Below are positions 21,205 to 33,279 of a stretch of 64,000 bases of DNA, piece after piece. This DNA is from Pyropia haitanensis. Lineage: Eukaryota > Rhodophyta > Bangiophyceae > Bangiales > Bangiaceae. The DNA lies in assembly GCA_008729055.1 (NCBI GenBank), contig SDUX01000011.1:248001-312000 (forward strand), in the 5' to 3' direction. The notes under the pieces are model-generated. The model saw only the letters and a list, made by a program, of their open reading frames with translations, made no database searches and had not been told where the DNA came from. A program made the translations under genes and the position numbers. Position 1 is the stretch's first letter. Every line of letters begins with the position of its first letter.

Positions 21205-22160
21205 ATGGCGCCCGGCTCGTTCATCACCCCCGGCGGCGTCTTTGACGGCCGCGACTTTTGCGCCGCCATCCGCCCCGACGCGCCCGGCGGGTCCGCCCCC
21301 GCGGCGCTGCGGCTCTTCACCAAGCTCGCCGCGGCGCACCGGCGGGCCCCCCCCGGCGGCGGCGGCGGCGGCGTCACCCCCGAGGCCGCCGTCGTGGCCG
21401 CCGTCACGGGCGCCACCGCCGTCGCCGGTGGCACGGCCGCGCCCATCGACGTGGTCGCCGCCTACCTGGCCTACCGGCCCGGCGCGCCCGACCTCTTTGC
21501 CCTCCTCGCAGACCGGTCCACCCCCGCCGTGACCGCGGTCGCCGCCGTCGACGCCCTCACCGCCATCCTCTCCGCGGTGACGCCCGCCCCCCCCGGCGCC
21601 CTTGCCGTCGCGGCGGACGTGGCCAAAGGCCGCGCCGCCGCCATCCTCGGCACCCTCTCCCGCCACCGCCGCGCCGCCGCGCGGTCGGTGCTGCGGCTGC
21701 TCGCCGCGGCGAGCCGCACCGCCCCGGCTGTGGCGGCGGCACTCGCCTGGCGCTACGACCTTGCCGCCGCGGGGACGACCGCGGGGCTCGGCCGGCCCGG
21801 CACCGCGACCGCCGCGGCGTACCGGGAGCTGCTGACGGGGCTGCTGCGGGGGGGGAGCCGTCGGTGGCGGCGAGCCTCGGCGGGCCCAACCGGGCGGCAC
21901 TCGCCGCCGCCCTCCGCGCGGTGCGGGTGGGGGACGGCCACCGGGGGGCCGCGCTCTGCCACGCCGTCCGCCTGTACCTGGTGCCCCGGGGGGGGGCCGC
22001 CCGCGCCGTCCTCGCGGGGCCCGTCCTCGACGCGCTCGCCGCGCTTGCCGTGACGGCGCCGCCGGCCGCCGCCACGGCGGCCGAGCCGCCGCCGTCGGCG
22101 GCGGCGGCCGCGGCGGCGGCGGCGGCGGCGCCCGCCGCGGCAGCCGCCGCGGCCGGCCCG

Positions 22161-22201
<41 letters not shown>

Positions 22202-22920
22202 CGTCGACCGCCTCGCCCCCCCCGTCAGCGCGGCGGCGGCCGCCGCGGCGGCCGGCGCGACCGCCGGCGCGGCCGCCACCCCCACGGGGCGCCGCACGCC
22301 GGCGGTGCCCCCCCCCCCGCGGACCCCGTCGTTGCCGCCGCCCGCTCCCTCTTCCTCGCCGCCGCCGCCGCGCCCGCCGCGACGCGCGCCGCCGACCTTG
22401 CGCGCTGCCTCGGCAGCGTCGGCACCGCCTCGTCTGCGGCGGCGCTCGCGCTGGTGCGGTCCACCCTCTCCGCCCGCCCCGCGGTGGGCGCGCCACTCCT
22501 CGCCACGGGGCCCGCCACCCGCTCCGAGCCGCGGCTGTCGACGGCGTGGCTCGCCGCCGCGGCGGTGGTGGTCGCCGCCATCGCCGCGGCGGCGGCGGCG
22601 CCACCCCCGGGGGGCGTCGCGTTGGGCGGCGCCGCCGGCGGCGGCGGCCGCGGCTGGCTCACCCGCGGCCTCGGCCACCCAAAGGCCCTCGTCCGCCACA
22701 CCGCCGCGCTCGTTGGCGTTGCGCTCGGCGACGCGCTCGCCGCGGATGTGGCGGCGGGGCGGCTGTCGCCCGCCGCCGCGGCGGGTCGGTTCCCAGACGC
22801 GGGGGCGGTCGCGTCGGCGGTCGGCCGGGGGGACGGGGGGTGGGTGTGGGTGGCGCTGACGCGCGTGGCGGTGCGGCTGGGCGTTCGCGTCGACGGGGTG
22901 CGGCTGGGGCTGGCCGCCCT

Positions 22921-22956
<36 letters not shown>

Positions 22957-22964
22957 GGACGCCC

Positions 22965-23005
<41 letters not shown>

Positions 23006-24779
23006 GCCGCCGCCGCCGCCCCTGCTGCTGCCGCCGATGCCACACCCGCCGCCGCCGCCGCCCGCCCGCCACGCGCCCACCGCCCGTCGCGGGCGGCGGC
23101 GGCGGCGGCGGTCGGCCAGCAGCTGGCGCTCGTCGACGCGTGCCTCGCCGCCGCGCCCGCCGAGACGCTCGCGGGGCTCCTCCACGGCCGCCGCCTGGCG
23201 CGGCTGATTGGCCTCGCCGGGCCCGCGGCGGCCGGGCCCGCCGGCCGGCCGGTGCCGCCCGCCACGCGCGCGGCGGCGGCGGCGGTGGCGGCGCGGGTGC
23301 TCGCCGCGTCGGGGCTGCTCGACCGGCCGGTCGGCGGCGGCGGCGGCGGCGGCGGCGGCGGGGCGGGCGCCGCTGCCGCTGCCGCCGCCGCGGACGCGGA
23401 CGCGGACGCGGACGCGGCCGCCGCGGCGGCCGACGCGGCCGACGAGGCGGCGGCGTGGGTGGCGGCGCTCGCCGCGGCGAGCGCCAGCGTCGTAGACGAC
23501 TTTGTCGCCATCGTTGCGGGCGCGTATGCCCAGCCGTACGCGCTGTTTGATGACGCCTACGCGGCGGCGGCGGCCGACGCGGCGGCAGCGGCGGCCGCCG
23601 CCGCCGCCGCCGCGGCCGGCGGCGGGGGTGACGCGGCGGCCGCCGCCCCGCCGCCGTTGCCGCCGCCGCCGGGGCGGGTGCGCGTGTCGCTGCTCGCGGC
23701 GGCGGTGGTGCGGCGGCTGGCCAAGCTCGACGCCGCCGCCGCCGCTGCCGCCGCCGCTGCCGCCGCCGCCGCCGCGCCCGCGGCGGCGTCGCCGCCGCCA
23801 CCGTCGCGCGCGCCCGCCGCCGCCGCGGCCGCACCGGCGGTCGGCACCGCCGACGCGCTCGCCGCGGCGCTCGCGGCGGTCCTCGGCCGCTGCCGCCACC
23901 CGTCTGCGCTGTGGCGGTTCCTCTCCACCGCCGCGCCCGGGCGGCGGTGGGCGGCCGCCGCCGCGGCGGCGGCGCCGCTGCTCGCGTCGCTGCCGCCGCG
24001 GCGGCTGCTGCTTGGCAAGCGGCCGGCCGGCGGCGGGGGTGGCGGCGCCGACGCGGCCGCCGCGGTGGCGGCCAAGCGCCCGCGGGGGGGGGGCGACGGC
24101 GGCGCCGCTGGTGCCGCCGCCGCCGCCGCCGCCGCCGCGGACGCTGCCGCCGCCGACGGCGGTGGCGACGCCGACGGCGGTGGCGACGGGCGGCACGCGG
24201 CGGCGGCGGCGGCCGCTGCGGGCGGCGGCTCGGCAGAGCTGTCGGCCGCGGCGGTGGAGGGGATGGACGCGGCGGCCGCCGCGGCGGCGCTGCCGACGCT
24301 CTCCCCGTCGCGGCTCGCCGTCACCGCCGATGAGATGCCCCTGTCCGACGCGGCGCTCGGCCGCCTGCGCGCCGCGGCGGCGGCGGCGGCGGCGACCGCC
24401 GCCGGGGCGGCCACGACGGCAGCAGCGGCGGCGGCTGCGGCGGACCCCCCCCCCCCCCGGCCGCACGGCCGTACGACCCCGAGGCGGTGCTGCGGCTGCT
24501 GTGGCGCGCCGCGTCGGGCGCGCCCGCCATTGACGTGGCGGGCCTCGTCCACGCGGGCGTCCTGGACGTGGCGTTTGCGGCGCTCGCGTCGCGGGCGGCC
24601 GCGCTGCGCACCGCCGCGTACGCCGCCGTCGCGGCGGTCGCGGAGCTCCTCGCGGGGGACGAGGGGGGGGGGGGGGGGACGCGACCGCCGTTGCCACCGG
24701 GGGGGGGGGGGGGGGCAGCCACCCGCCGCCGACGTGGGGGGGGGGGGTGGCGTGGCGGTGGCCGGGGGGGCGCCGCGCC

Positions 24780-24834
<55 letters not shown>

Positions 24835-24837
24835 ATC

Positions 24838-24886
<49 letters not shown>

Positions 24887-25599
24887 GTGGCGGTGGCGGC
24901 GGCGGGGCGGCGGCGGCCCCCCCTCCGGGCGTTGCCCTCTTCCGCGACCGCCGCGCCGTGTCGATGCTCCTCGCGCAGCTGCGCGACGGCATCACGACCC
25001 CCCACGCGGTGCTGCCGCCGCTCGTGACGGCCTACCTCCGCCTCGCCGCGGGCGTCGTTGTGCGGCCCGGCCACCCGCTCTACCCCCGCGTCTGGCGGCT
25101 GCTCCTCCGCGCGCCCGTCCTCGACACGGCCGACGTGCCGGCCGTGTCGGCGCTGCTGCGGCCCGACGGGGGGGGGGGGCGGACCTCCCGGCCGCCCGCG
25201 CCGCCGCCGCGGCGCTCATCCGCACGGGCGTGCGGACCGCCGCGGACCACGCGGTCGTCCGCCGGCGGGGGGGGTACGGCGCGCTCATGGCGGCGGCGGC
25301 GTCGCCGGCGCTGGCCGCGACGGGCGGGCGGGGACCGGGGGCGGACGCCAACGAGGGGGGGGGGGGCGCCGGCGGCAGCGCCGGCGGCGGCGGCGGCGGC
25401 GGGGGGGGCGCGGCGGCGGCGGCGGCGCCGCCGCTGCTCCTCGACGTCCTCACCGCCCTCACCGCCGCGGCGAGCCGCACCCGCTGGGTGGTGGCGGTGG
25501 ACCTGGTCACGTCACAGGGCGTCGCGGGCTGGCTGGTGGACCTCGCGTCGCCGCCGGTCGCCACGCCCGGCGCGGCGGCGGGGGTGCTCGCCACCGCCG

Positions 25600-25650
<51 letters not shown>

Positions 25651-26297
25651 CGCCCGCCGCGGGCGCGGCGGGCGGCGGCCGTGGCCGCGCCGCCGCGGCG
25701 GCGGCCGCCACCCTCCCCGCCGCGTACCGGCTGGTCGCGGCGCTCGCGGCGGGCGTCGGCGCCGCCGCGGCGCCCGCGACGCCCGCCGCGGCGGCGGCGG
25801 CGGCGGCGGCGGCGCCCGCGCTCGCCGCCGCCGTCGTTGCCCTCTCCGCCATCCCGCCACCGCCGGCCGGGACGGCCGCGGCGGCCGCCGCGGCCGCCGC
25901 CGCCGCCGCCGCCGCCGCCGCGGTGCTTGGCCTGACGCCACGGCGGCGCGGGGTGCTGGCGGGCTTGCGCCTGCCCGCGCTGGGCACGCCGCCGCCGGCG
26001 GCCGGCGACGCGCTCCGCGCCGCCGCCGCGACGGTCGCCGACGCGGCGGTGCCGGCGGCGGTGGTCGTTGCCGCGGCTGCCGCGCTCGGCGGCGCCGCCG
26101 CGGGCGGCGCGCGCGGCGACGGCGGCGGCGCCGCCGCCGCCGCCGCCTACCCGCGCACCGCGCTCGACGCGGCGGCGCTCGCCGCGTGGACCGCCGACGC
26201 GCTGGTCGCCAAGGCGCTCGCCGCCCGCGGCGGTGGTGGTGGTGGTGGTGGTGGTGGCGGCGGCGGTGGTGGTGGTGGCGGTGGTGGTACCAGGGAT

Positions 26298-26332
<35 letters not shown>

Positions 26333-26462
26333 GGCGGCGGCGCGGGCGGACCTCGCCGCCGCGGCGGCGACGGTGGCGGCCGCGCTCGCCGTTGCCGACC
26401 GCAACGTGCGGCGGTACCTGGCGGTGGGCGGCCTCGCCGTGGCGGCCGTGCTCGTTGACGGC

Positions 26463-26498
<36 letters not shown>

Positions 26499-26705
26499 AG
26501 CGTCGCCGCCGCCGCCGACGGCGGCGTGCGCGCGTCCATGGCCGCCGCCTGGGCGGCCGCCGACGCGGTCGGCACGGTGCCCGTCCACAGCGTGCGGCCG
26601 CTGGGGGAGGGCACGCCGCTCGCCGCCGCCGAGGCCGCCGCCATCGACGCGCTGAGCGGCGAGGTGGGGCGGCTGCTCACCGCGCTGCCGCCGTGGCGCG
26701 GGTGA
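21205..26705 (+). CDS. URB1: URB1/NPA1-like nucleolar pre-ribosome protein (frame-broken at homopolymers)
   Basis: URB1 (yeast Npa1) acts in early 60S pre-ribosome assembly in the nucleolus. The N-terminal part (DFCAAIRPDAPGGSAPAALR, AYLAYRPGAPDLFALLADRS, then helical repeats) fits the Npa1 N domain. Near 24480 the C-terminal region is clear: YDPEAVLRLLWRAASGAPAI with AGVLDVAFAALASRAAALRT, then FRDRRAVSMLLAQLRDGI and RPGHPLYPRVWRLLLRAPVL with DTADVPAVSALL, matching the family's (N)P.HPLY..V..FLL..P.LDL.DVP segment. About 1,830 residues result if the frame is followed across breaks at G8 (21848-21855), C11 (22308-22318), C14 (24445-24458) and G12 (25168-25179). Two compensating changes around 24660-24910 are possible. 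Large Ala and Gly expansions fill the linkers. No stop codons other than those caused by these shifts interrupt it, arguing for a working gene. Confidence 0.8.
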
Positions 26706-26995
26706 CAGGGGGGTGGGGGGGGGGGGGGGGGGGGGGGGGGGTCGTGCGGAGTGGCAACGGCGGGGGGGGTGGCGGCGGCGCTGCGGTTGGCGCCAGGGTG
26801 CGGTGGGGGGCGGCGGCGGTCGCGGCTGGCTTGTGGGTGTGGTGGGACAGGGGGGGGGAGGGGGGCGGGGGGGGGGGGACAACCCGCGCCGCCGCCACCG
26901 CCGCCGCCGCCGGCGTGCGTGCGTGCCATGCCGCCCGCGGGCGGCGGCGGCGTACCAGGGGGGCGCCCCGCCCTCCCGCCAAGGCTCTCCCCTAT

Positions 26996-27026
<31 letters not shown>

Positions 27027-27334
27027 CCCGTCGCCTGGTAGGTATGTGCTGCCCTCCCCCCACGCCACCTGGTATGGGGCTCCCCCCCTTCCCCCCCCCC
27101 CCCCCCCGCCACCTGGTGTTGTGTACATACAGTACCCGCCCCCCCCCGGACACCTGGGCACCCCTGCGCCCCCCACGTCTCGATGCTTGGTCCCCCCCCC
27201 CCCCCCCCCCCCGCTTGCGCCTCCACCTCCCCCTCTTCCGACCCAACCGCCCTCGCTTCGACCACCTCCCCCCCCCCCCCCCCCCCCCCCCCCCCAACCC
27301 CGCCGCGCGCCGCCCTGCGCGTGCGTCTGTGCCC
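26706..27334. repeat. Homopolymer-rich spacer with G27, T29 and C28 runs
   Basis: Between convergent URB1 and the MenA-like gene lie a run of about 27 G (26715-26741), a run of 29 T (26998-27026), and long C runs (for example 27268-27295). The word gcc(a/t)cctggt recurs about four times between 27030 and 27150, suggesting a decayed tandem repeat. There is no gene. Confidence 0.85.
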
Positions 27335-28027
27335 CTAACCCCGCGGCGCCCAGTAGGCGGACCGCGACGCCGCCAGTCCCGCCGCGAGCGCCAGCCCGTG
27401 CACCGCGTGCAGGCGCACGGCCACGTACTTGGCCGGCCGCACCGCCGCCGGCACCGCGTGCCAGCGGCAGACAAACGCGGCGAGCCGCGCGGCCAGCGGC
27501 ACGCTGACCGCCGCGCTCGCCGCGGCGGGCGGCGGCAGCCACCCCCCCCCCACGAGGCCCGCCCCCACCTGCACCACGTACATGGCGACGACGCCGGCAA
27601 CGACCGCCGCCGCGACGCGGCGGGTGCCAAACCGGACCACCGGCGACCGCTTCCCCGCCGCCGCGTCGTCGGCGCCCTGGTGCAGGTGTGAGCAGAGGAG
27701 GATGAGGGCGGTGGGGGTGGCGACGAGGAGGGCGGGCACGCCCAGGCCCGCCGATGGCGTCACGTAGGCCGCGGCGAGGGCGGTTAGGCGGGCGGCAATG
27801 GCGGCGGGCGGGAGGACCGCCCAGCCGCCGCCGCCGGGGGGGGGGGGGGGGGGGGCCGTCGCCGCCGGCAGCTGCGTGTAGTAGGCGCCGCCGACGGCGA
27901 GCGTCCACGCGGCGAGGGTGATGGGCTCGCCCAGGCCATAGTAGCCGAGCCGAAAGGGCGGGCCCTGGTACGCGTAGCCGAGGGCGACGGCCGCGCCCAT
28001 GACGAGCAGGAGCGTCGGGTCAAACGT

Positions 28028-28068
<41 letters not shown>

Positions 28069-28558
28069 TGCCGCTGCCGCCGCCGCCGTCGCCGCCCGGC
28101 ACAACGCACAAGCTCGCCAGCGCCACACCGGCGGCGGCGAGCAAGCCCGTCGCGACAGCGAGCAGCCGCCGCCGCACGCGCGGCGTGCCGCCGAGCAGGT
28201 TGACGAGCGACTCGGCCTTGTGCGCGTCAATGCCCGTGGCCGCGTCAAAGACGTCGTTGGTGATGTTGAGCCACCCAATGATCGCCACCGCGGCGGCGAG
28301 GAGGGTGCCCAGCCGCGACGGCGAGTAGGCGCCCGTCGCGGCGTAGGCGGCGGCGGTGCCGACGAGCATCGGCGTCACCGCGACGGTGTACATGGGCGGC
28401 TTGGCGGCGGCAAACCAGAGGCGCCGCCGCTCCGCCGCGGCCGCCGCGACCGCCGCGACCGCGGCGGCACGGGCCGCGGCGTCGGCAACGGCGGCGGCCG
28501 CCACGTCCTCGGTGACGCCATTGGCAACCGTCGCGGGGGGGGTCTTGCGTCGCCCCAT
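27335..28558 (-). CDS. menA: MenA/ABC4-type 1,4-dihydroxy-2-naphthoate prenyl(phytyl)transferase
   Basis: This UbiA-superfamily membrane enzyme attaches the phytyl or polyprenyl chain to 1,4-dihydroxy-2-naphthoate to make phylloquinone or menaquinone, the photosystem I electron carrier in algae. Family hallmarks are present: LWFAAAKPPMYTVAVTPMLV, the first Asp-rich motif NDVFDAATGIDAHKAESLVN at about residue 101, LGGTPR, YQGPPFRLGYYGLGEPIT, and the second Asp motif HLHQGADDAAAGKRSPVVRFG. About eight hydrophobic segments are spread along it. The ATG at 28558 (ccATGGgg) gives 407 residues. An upstream open stretch has no ATG and looks transit-like only by composition. A Gly/Ser-rich loop follows the first third, and a G19 run at 27838-27856 stays in frame. 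It faces COX5B head to head, 866 bases apart. Confidence 0.92.
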
Positions 28559-29424
28559 GGCGCCGCGCACGGCGGGAGCGGGCTGGGCGAAAGGACCCAG
28601 AGGCGGCGCCGAAGCGGAGCGAGGAAGGAGGAGGAGACGACGGAGCACAGCGCTAGACAGGGAGAGACACCAAGCGGGCGCACGTTTCTATGCACACACA
28701 ACCACAACAGCGACCCGGAGTGGGACGGCAAAGACGGCCACAGCTGCAGCGGCCGATGCGCCCGCATTGGCGTGGCCTCGGCGACGGGGGAGCATCAGAG
28801 TGCGCCCAGCGGCGCGCGGCAGCTGCTGCCGCTGGGAAGAGATCCGACGGCCAAAATGCCGTTGGGGCCTCTCGAGTCCCTCTCTGTTGAGCCTTTCGGT
28901 GGTACTTGGTCTTGCAAACATGGGGTAGTGAAACTAAAGACTAAATTTTCAGTGTACATTTCCGGGAATTGCAATCCTGGGCTTGGTCCCTGTCCGTGGG
29001 CCCAGAGTCAATGCGCGCTCGTGGGGGGCGAATCACGTGTCCCCAAGAGGAGCGACGGAACATTGACGGTGGCACGGAACCGGACGACCACTCAATTGCC
29101 GCCGCCCCGCTCGGTGGCCGCCAGTCCGAGGCTGCGGCCAACCACAGCCCGGCTCGGCCGCCCATTCCGCGGAGGGGAGGGTGGGTGGCCGGCCCGTGGG
29201 GGGGGGGGGGGGCGTTAAACTGGGCCCCCTCGTCGATCCGCCCCCCGTCCCCCGCGTCTCTCCATCGGGGACGTCCTCGCCGCGCCCGCCCGACGCTGCG
29301 ACCGCCGCCACCGCCGCCACCGCCAGCACGGCGTGGTGCTTGGGGAGACTGGGATCGCCGCCGCCATTGCTTGCTACCGTTGCCTGCTTTGCCAGCGGTT
29401 GCCACCTGCCCACCCCCGCCCACC
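28559..29424. other. Shared upstream region of divergent MenA-like and COX5B genes
   Basis: This stretch lies between two divergent starts and probably holds both promoters. A less GC-rich core (28860-29000) lies between GC-rich flanks. No TATA box placed convincingly and no gene was found. Confidence 0.45.
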
Positions 29425-30221
29425 ATGATCGCCGGCCGTGCTTTGCGGGCCGCCGCGGCGGTCCGCACCCTCTCCCTCGCGTCGGCGCCGCGGCCGCCGC
29501 CGGCGTCGGTTGCGCCGGCCGCGTACGTCGGCGCTGCCGCGGTGCGGGCGCGGTTTTTGGCGGCCACGGCGAGCCCCACCACCACCGTGACGCCTCCCCC
29601 CACCACCGCCGCCTCCCCCACCGCCGCTGGTGCCAAGGTGCGTCGTTGCTCGTGATTGGGGGGGACCTTTGGGGGCGGGGCAAGCGGATGTGAGGGCGAC
29701 GATGGCGGCTGCTGCATGGCTGCTCACTGTGTTGGCGCAACGAGCGTAGCAACTTGCCGTGGGTTGGACGCGCCTGTCCCTAGTCCACCACGCGTCCTAT
29801 TTCCGAGCCTCAAGACTGACCTGCTCTCTTTTTCGCCCGCACCGACCGATGATTGCCTCTTTCCTCCGCGCGGCGTCTCTTTTGCGCTGCATGAGCGCAG
29901 CCAAAGTCCGACGCCGTGGCCAAACCACCAGCCGCCGACCCGGACGTGGACACCATCCCCGACTCGTTTGACCAGGCGGCCGGCCTGGAGCGGGCGGAGA
30001 TTGACTACCCGGACCTGTTTGCGCACAACGACGTGTCCCGGGGGCCGTTTGGGACCGAGAGCAACCCGGCGCTGATTGAGTCTGCGTTTGACGAACGGAT
30101 TGTGGGGTGCACGGGGCAGGCGGCGCCCGCCGACCACGACCTCCACTGGCTGACGGTGAAGAAGGGCGAGCTGTGCACGTGCCCGGTGTGTGGCCAGGTG
30201 TTTGCCTTGTCACCGCTATAG
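29425..30221 (+). CDS. COX5B: Cytochrome c oxidase subunit 5b, two exons
   Basis: COX5B is a nuclear-encoded, zinc-binding subunit of mitochondrial complex IV. Exon 1 (29425-29637) starts MIAGRALRAAAAVRTLSLAS, an Arg-rich amphipathic mitochondrial presequence, and ends AAGAK before a GTGCGT donor. A 263-base intron ends at a gcgcag acceptor at 29900, and exon 2 (29901-30221) continues in the same phase with PKSDAVAKPPAADPDVDTIP. The conserved core follows: GPFGTESNPALIESAFDERI, VGCTGQAAPADHDLHWLTVK and KGELCTCPVCGQVFALSPL. The last part is the zinc site. The total of 177 residues and the motif order match plant and animal COX5B, closer to the plant form around the first zinc cysteine. A T11 tract lies about 140 bases after the stop. 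Confidence 0.93.
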
Positions 30222-31377
30222 CCGCTTTCCCCTATTGAGTGGGCACGTGGCGCGCGCTAGGGGCAGGCGATCATGGCGGCGGCGGCGTCGGCTTTTTCCG
30301 TCGTCTGTGGCGGGCTGTCTACGGTGGTGCGCCCGTGAGCCCGTCGGCGGATGAAGCGCTCGTTTTTTTTTTTCTTTTTGCGGTGTGAGCCTCTCCGTAG
30401 AAGCGCCCTGTGCGCTTCCTCTTTTTCTTCTGTGTAGAGGCTTCTGCGCTTGCGTCTGCGCTTGCGTAGATTGTTGTGGTGGTGGTGAGCGGGTCTGGAT
30501 GGTCCCGATGTGGCGTGGTGGCGTAGCTCTTGGCCCGCGTGGTCTAGGAGCAGCGGTGGCGCCCGTGTGTGGGTGCTGCATGTGTTCCGTGTGTATGGTC
30601 GCTTGGCGCTCTTGTCTTTGTCCTGTTTTCTCTTCTTGTTTCGTTGTTGCCTCTGTTTTGTTCATCTTCCAAGCCCTGTCCAGACGGAGCGTCTTGATCA
30701 GGATGGAAAGGACCTTGGGACCCCCAAGCGAGCCAAGTGGGTGCTCCGACCAAACACTTTTGACCGCTACCGACGCAGCGTCGAGTGATCGGACGACGAC
30801 GGAACGCGGCACTCGACAAGAACAGCGGCAGAGTAGTCCTCGGGCCAGAGCACATTTGGCAAGCAGCACGGTTGTCGAGCTGTGCAGAGCGACCAACGGG
30901 ACCCAGTACGAAACAGCACCATCGAGCAGCCGCCGGGACGCTGACCATGACGATACAGCGCGCAACGCCTGACTGCCGCGAGGACCGTCTGCCTCGGCGC
31001 CGCGTCGGCAAACGAGCCGCCACCCTGGTGGCCACCCTGGTGGCGCCATAGCGGGCCCGCCGCGGCCAACCGCATCTCGCCGAGTCACCGGCGCCAGACC
31101 CGCACCCACCGCCTCGATGCTGGCATCGCCCCCCCCCCCCCCCCCTGGAAACGACCCACCCGCCGACGCCCCTTCCCCCCGTCGATCGATAGGCGCTCTT
31201 TCCTCCCCGCCGTGACGGCTCGCGTCGCGAGTTGCCGGCGCACGGTCCCGTCGCCAAGGACAGCCGCCGCCGTCTGGGTCATCCGCGGTCGTCTCTGCCG
31301 GTGCCAGAGCATTGTGTGTGTGACCCGTTGGCGTGCTCTGAAAACGGGAACGGCAACCAGCCAGTGAAGGGAGGGGC
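30222..31377. other. Intergenic stretch, no supported gene
   Basis: It starts with a T-rich tract (30363-30379) downstream of COX5B, followed by GT-rich sequence of moderate GC and then GC-rich sequence with a C18-range run near 31128-31145. Open frames of up to about 400 codons on the minus strand show no recognisable domain. Confidence 0.45.
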
Positions 31378-32565
31378 CCTGCGCAGTGGGCTCTAAACCG
31401 GGATCCATGCAGTCGGCTCTTCAAGCCGGAAGGGCTTGAACAAACCTTGATTTTCCTTGAAGTGGTCGCACGCGCCGCTGCGGCCGCCGCCCCAACTGAG
31501 TGGATTAGAGGCCGATCCTCACACTTAAAAGGTTGACAAATACGGTAAAGTATATTGAAGGGAGGTGATGGGTTCCCTACTAAGGACCATCCAATTGGAT
31601 GTCAAGTTTCGGTGACTCTCGATCACAGTCCTCGCGGGGACCACAACGGCCATCCCTGAGCGGCCGACAATCCATCTCCATGGCCCGGCTGATGACGCCA
31701 CAGAGATGCATGGTAACACTGGCGTACTACCACCGCATCGCGGGCATGAGGCTTTAGTGACCACAGAGGCAGCGGCAGTGACTGCAGCGGCAGCGGCTGC
31801 AGTTGCGGGAGGCGTCGCGCTGGCAGCGCCAGCTGCCACTGCCGCCGACGTCCACGTTCCCGCCCTCCCGTCCCCCCTGCCGCCCGCCGGCTCTAGTCCG
31901 CATCGGGCCGCGACGGCGGCCGCGGCGGCGGCCGTGGCCGCGGCTGGTTTTTGCCCCTGTCGTCTATTACTGCCGCGAGTCTCGGCGCAAGTGCTTCGGG
32001 TGCCTGTCAGTGTCGTCGGAGAGAAGCAAGCCGACGGTTGGGAGCGTACTGTACCGCGTAATTGAAAAAAAAACTCTCAGGAAGATCTGCAGGCCGCCGA
32101 GATACGGCGTGCGCCTCACGTGATCAACTCCGGCGAGCTGCATAAATGCCGGGAAACAATCCCAGAAACATGGGACTTTTCAGGTGAAACGGGGGCTACA
32201 AGTTCTTGTCGATGCTGTACTTCTATTAGGAGAGCGTGATCACGCTTAATACGGCGCGAGGGCTGTGTGCATTAGCACTTGAAGAAAGCTTGATAAACCT
32301 TGAATAATTGGTCATGACCTGGGTGGACATCATCGTGCAGTACATCACTGTATAGCCCGCACTGAGACGCACCTTGTGGTGTATCGCAACCCCATGTGCG
32401 AGCAGGTGTTCATAATGACTTCAAGGTTGATCACGTTTTCTTCAAGAAATCGGCCTTTACGGGGTCTCTAGGGCACTTCATGATCGCCCTGGATCGTGAT
32501 TTCTGCAAGGTTCTGCTTTTGAAAAGCGCTTGAAGAGGATCCCGCAACAAAGCCCACTGCGCTGT
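31378..32565. mobile_element. 1.19-kb non-autonomous element, copy 2
   Basis: This is the second copy of the element at 104-1292, in the same orientation and about 98 percent identical. Ends are again gcgcagtgggct and agcccactgcgc. Unlike copy 1, it has no extra inverted arm on its left. Its right end lies 290 bases before the start of the glycyl-tRNA synthetase, so it may sit in or near that gene's promoter. Confidence 0.75.
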
Positions 32566-32855
32566 TGAATGGTGTTCGTGGTTGTGCGGCTCAGATTTCA
32601 TTCGTGTCAACGTACTTGATCAGACTGGCTTACCTTGTCGTCGAGATCGCCCGTGGCGCGTGGTTGATCGCAACCACCTCTGCCGGTCCAGTTCACAGCT
32701 GTGCCCCTCCCCCGCGAGACGCTCGGCGCCATCACCGCCCACGCCGCGCCCACTGCGCGGCGGCCCGCGCTCCGTTGGCCATCACGCTCGTCCACGCGCG
32801 CCTAGCACGCCGACGGTTTGGCGTTGGGACGTCCCCCTCCCCCCTGCTGGCGGCC

Positions 32856-33248
32856 ATGGCGGAACTCGCATTCTCCCCCGCCTCGGCCACCGCCCTTCTG
32901 CGCCGCCGGGGCCCCGTCGCCCTCTGCCGTGCGGCGTTTGTGGCGGCCCAGTCGGGGCGGCTGGCGCGGTCACCGGTGGGCGCTGCCGTGTGGTGTCGAC
33001 ACGGCGCGTGTGGCTCCTCTTTCCTGGCGCCACCGGCGGCGCGCGGGCGTGGCCACCCCCGCCGCGCCGCGAGCACCCCCCCCGGGCTGTGGAGCCGCCC
33101 GTCGGCGTCCGCGCCGGGAGGGGCGCCGCCCCCCGCGTCGGCGTCGACGCGGTCGACTGCCGCGTCGGCGGCGAGCGCGTCATCCAATGGGGGCCCCACC
33201 CCACCGACGGCGGCGGCCACGCCCACCACCCCCGCCGCCGCCACCGCC

Positions 33249-33279
<31 letters not shown>

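Noticed and set aside
21557..24697. A 1,046-codon open frame on the minus strand across URB1
   Set aside because: It is purely Arg/Gly-rich and arises from GCC/GGC repeats read in antisense; the plus strand carries recognisable URB1 segments.
25512..27908. A 798-codon minus-strand frame spanning the G27 and T29 runs
   Set aside because: It passes through homopolymers and the 3' parts of two genes and shows only Gly/Arg/Pro composition.
32565..32855. Upstream ATG of the GlyRS frame at 32565
   Set aside because: It starts at the very end of the transposon copy and adds sequence without transit-peptide character; the ATG at 32856 has the better context and presequence.
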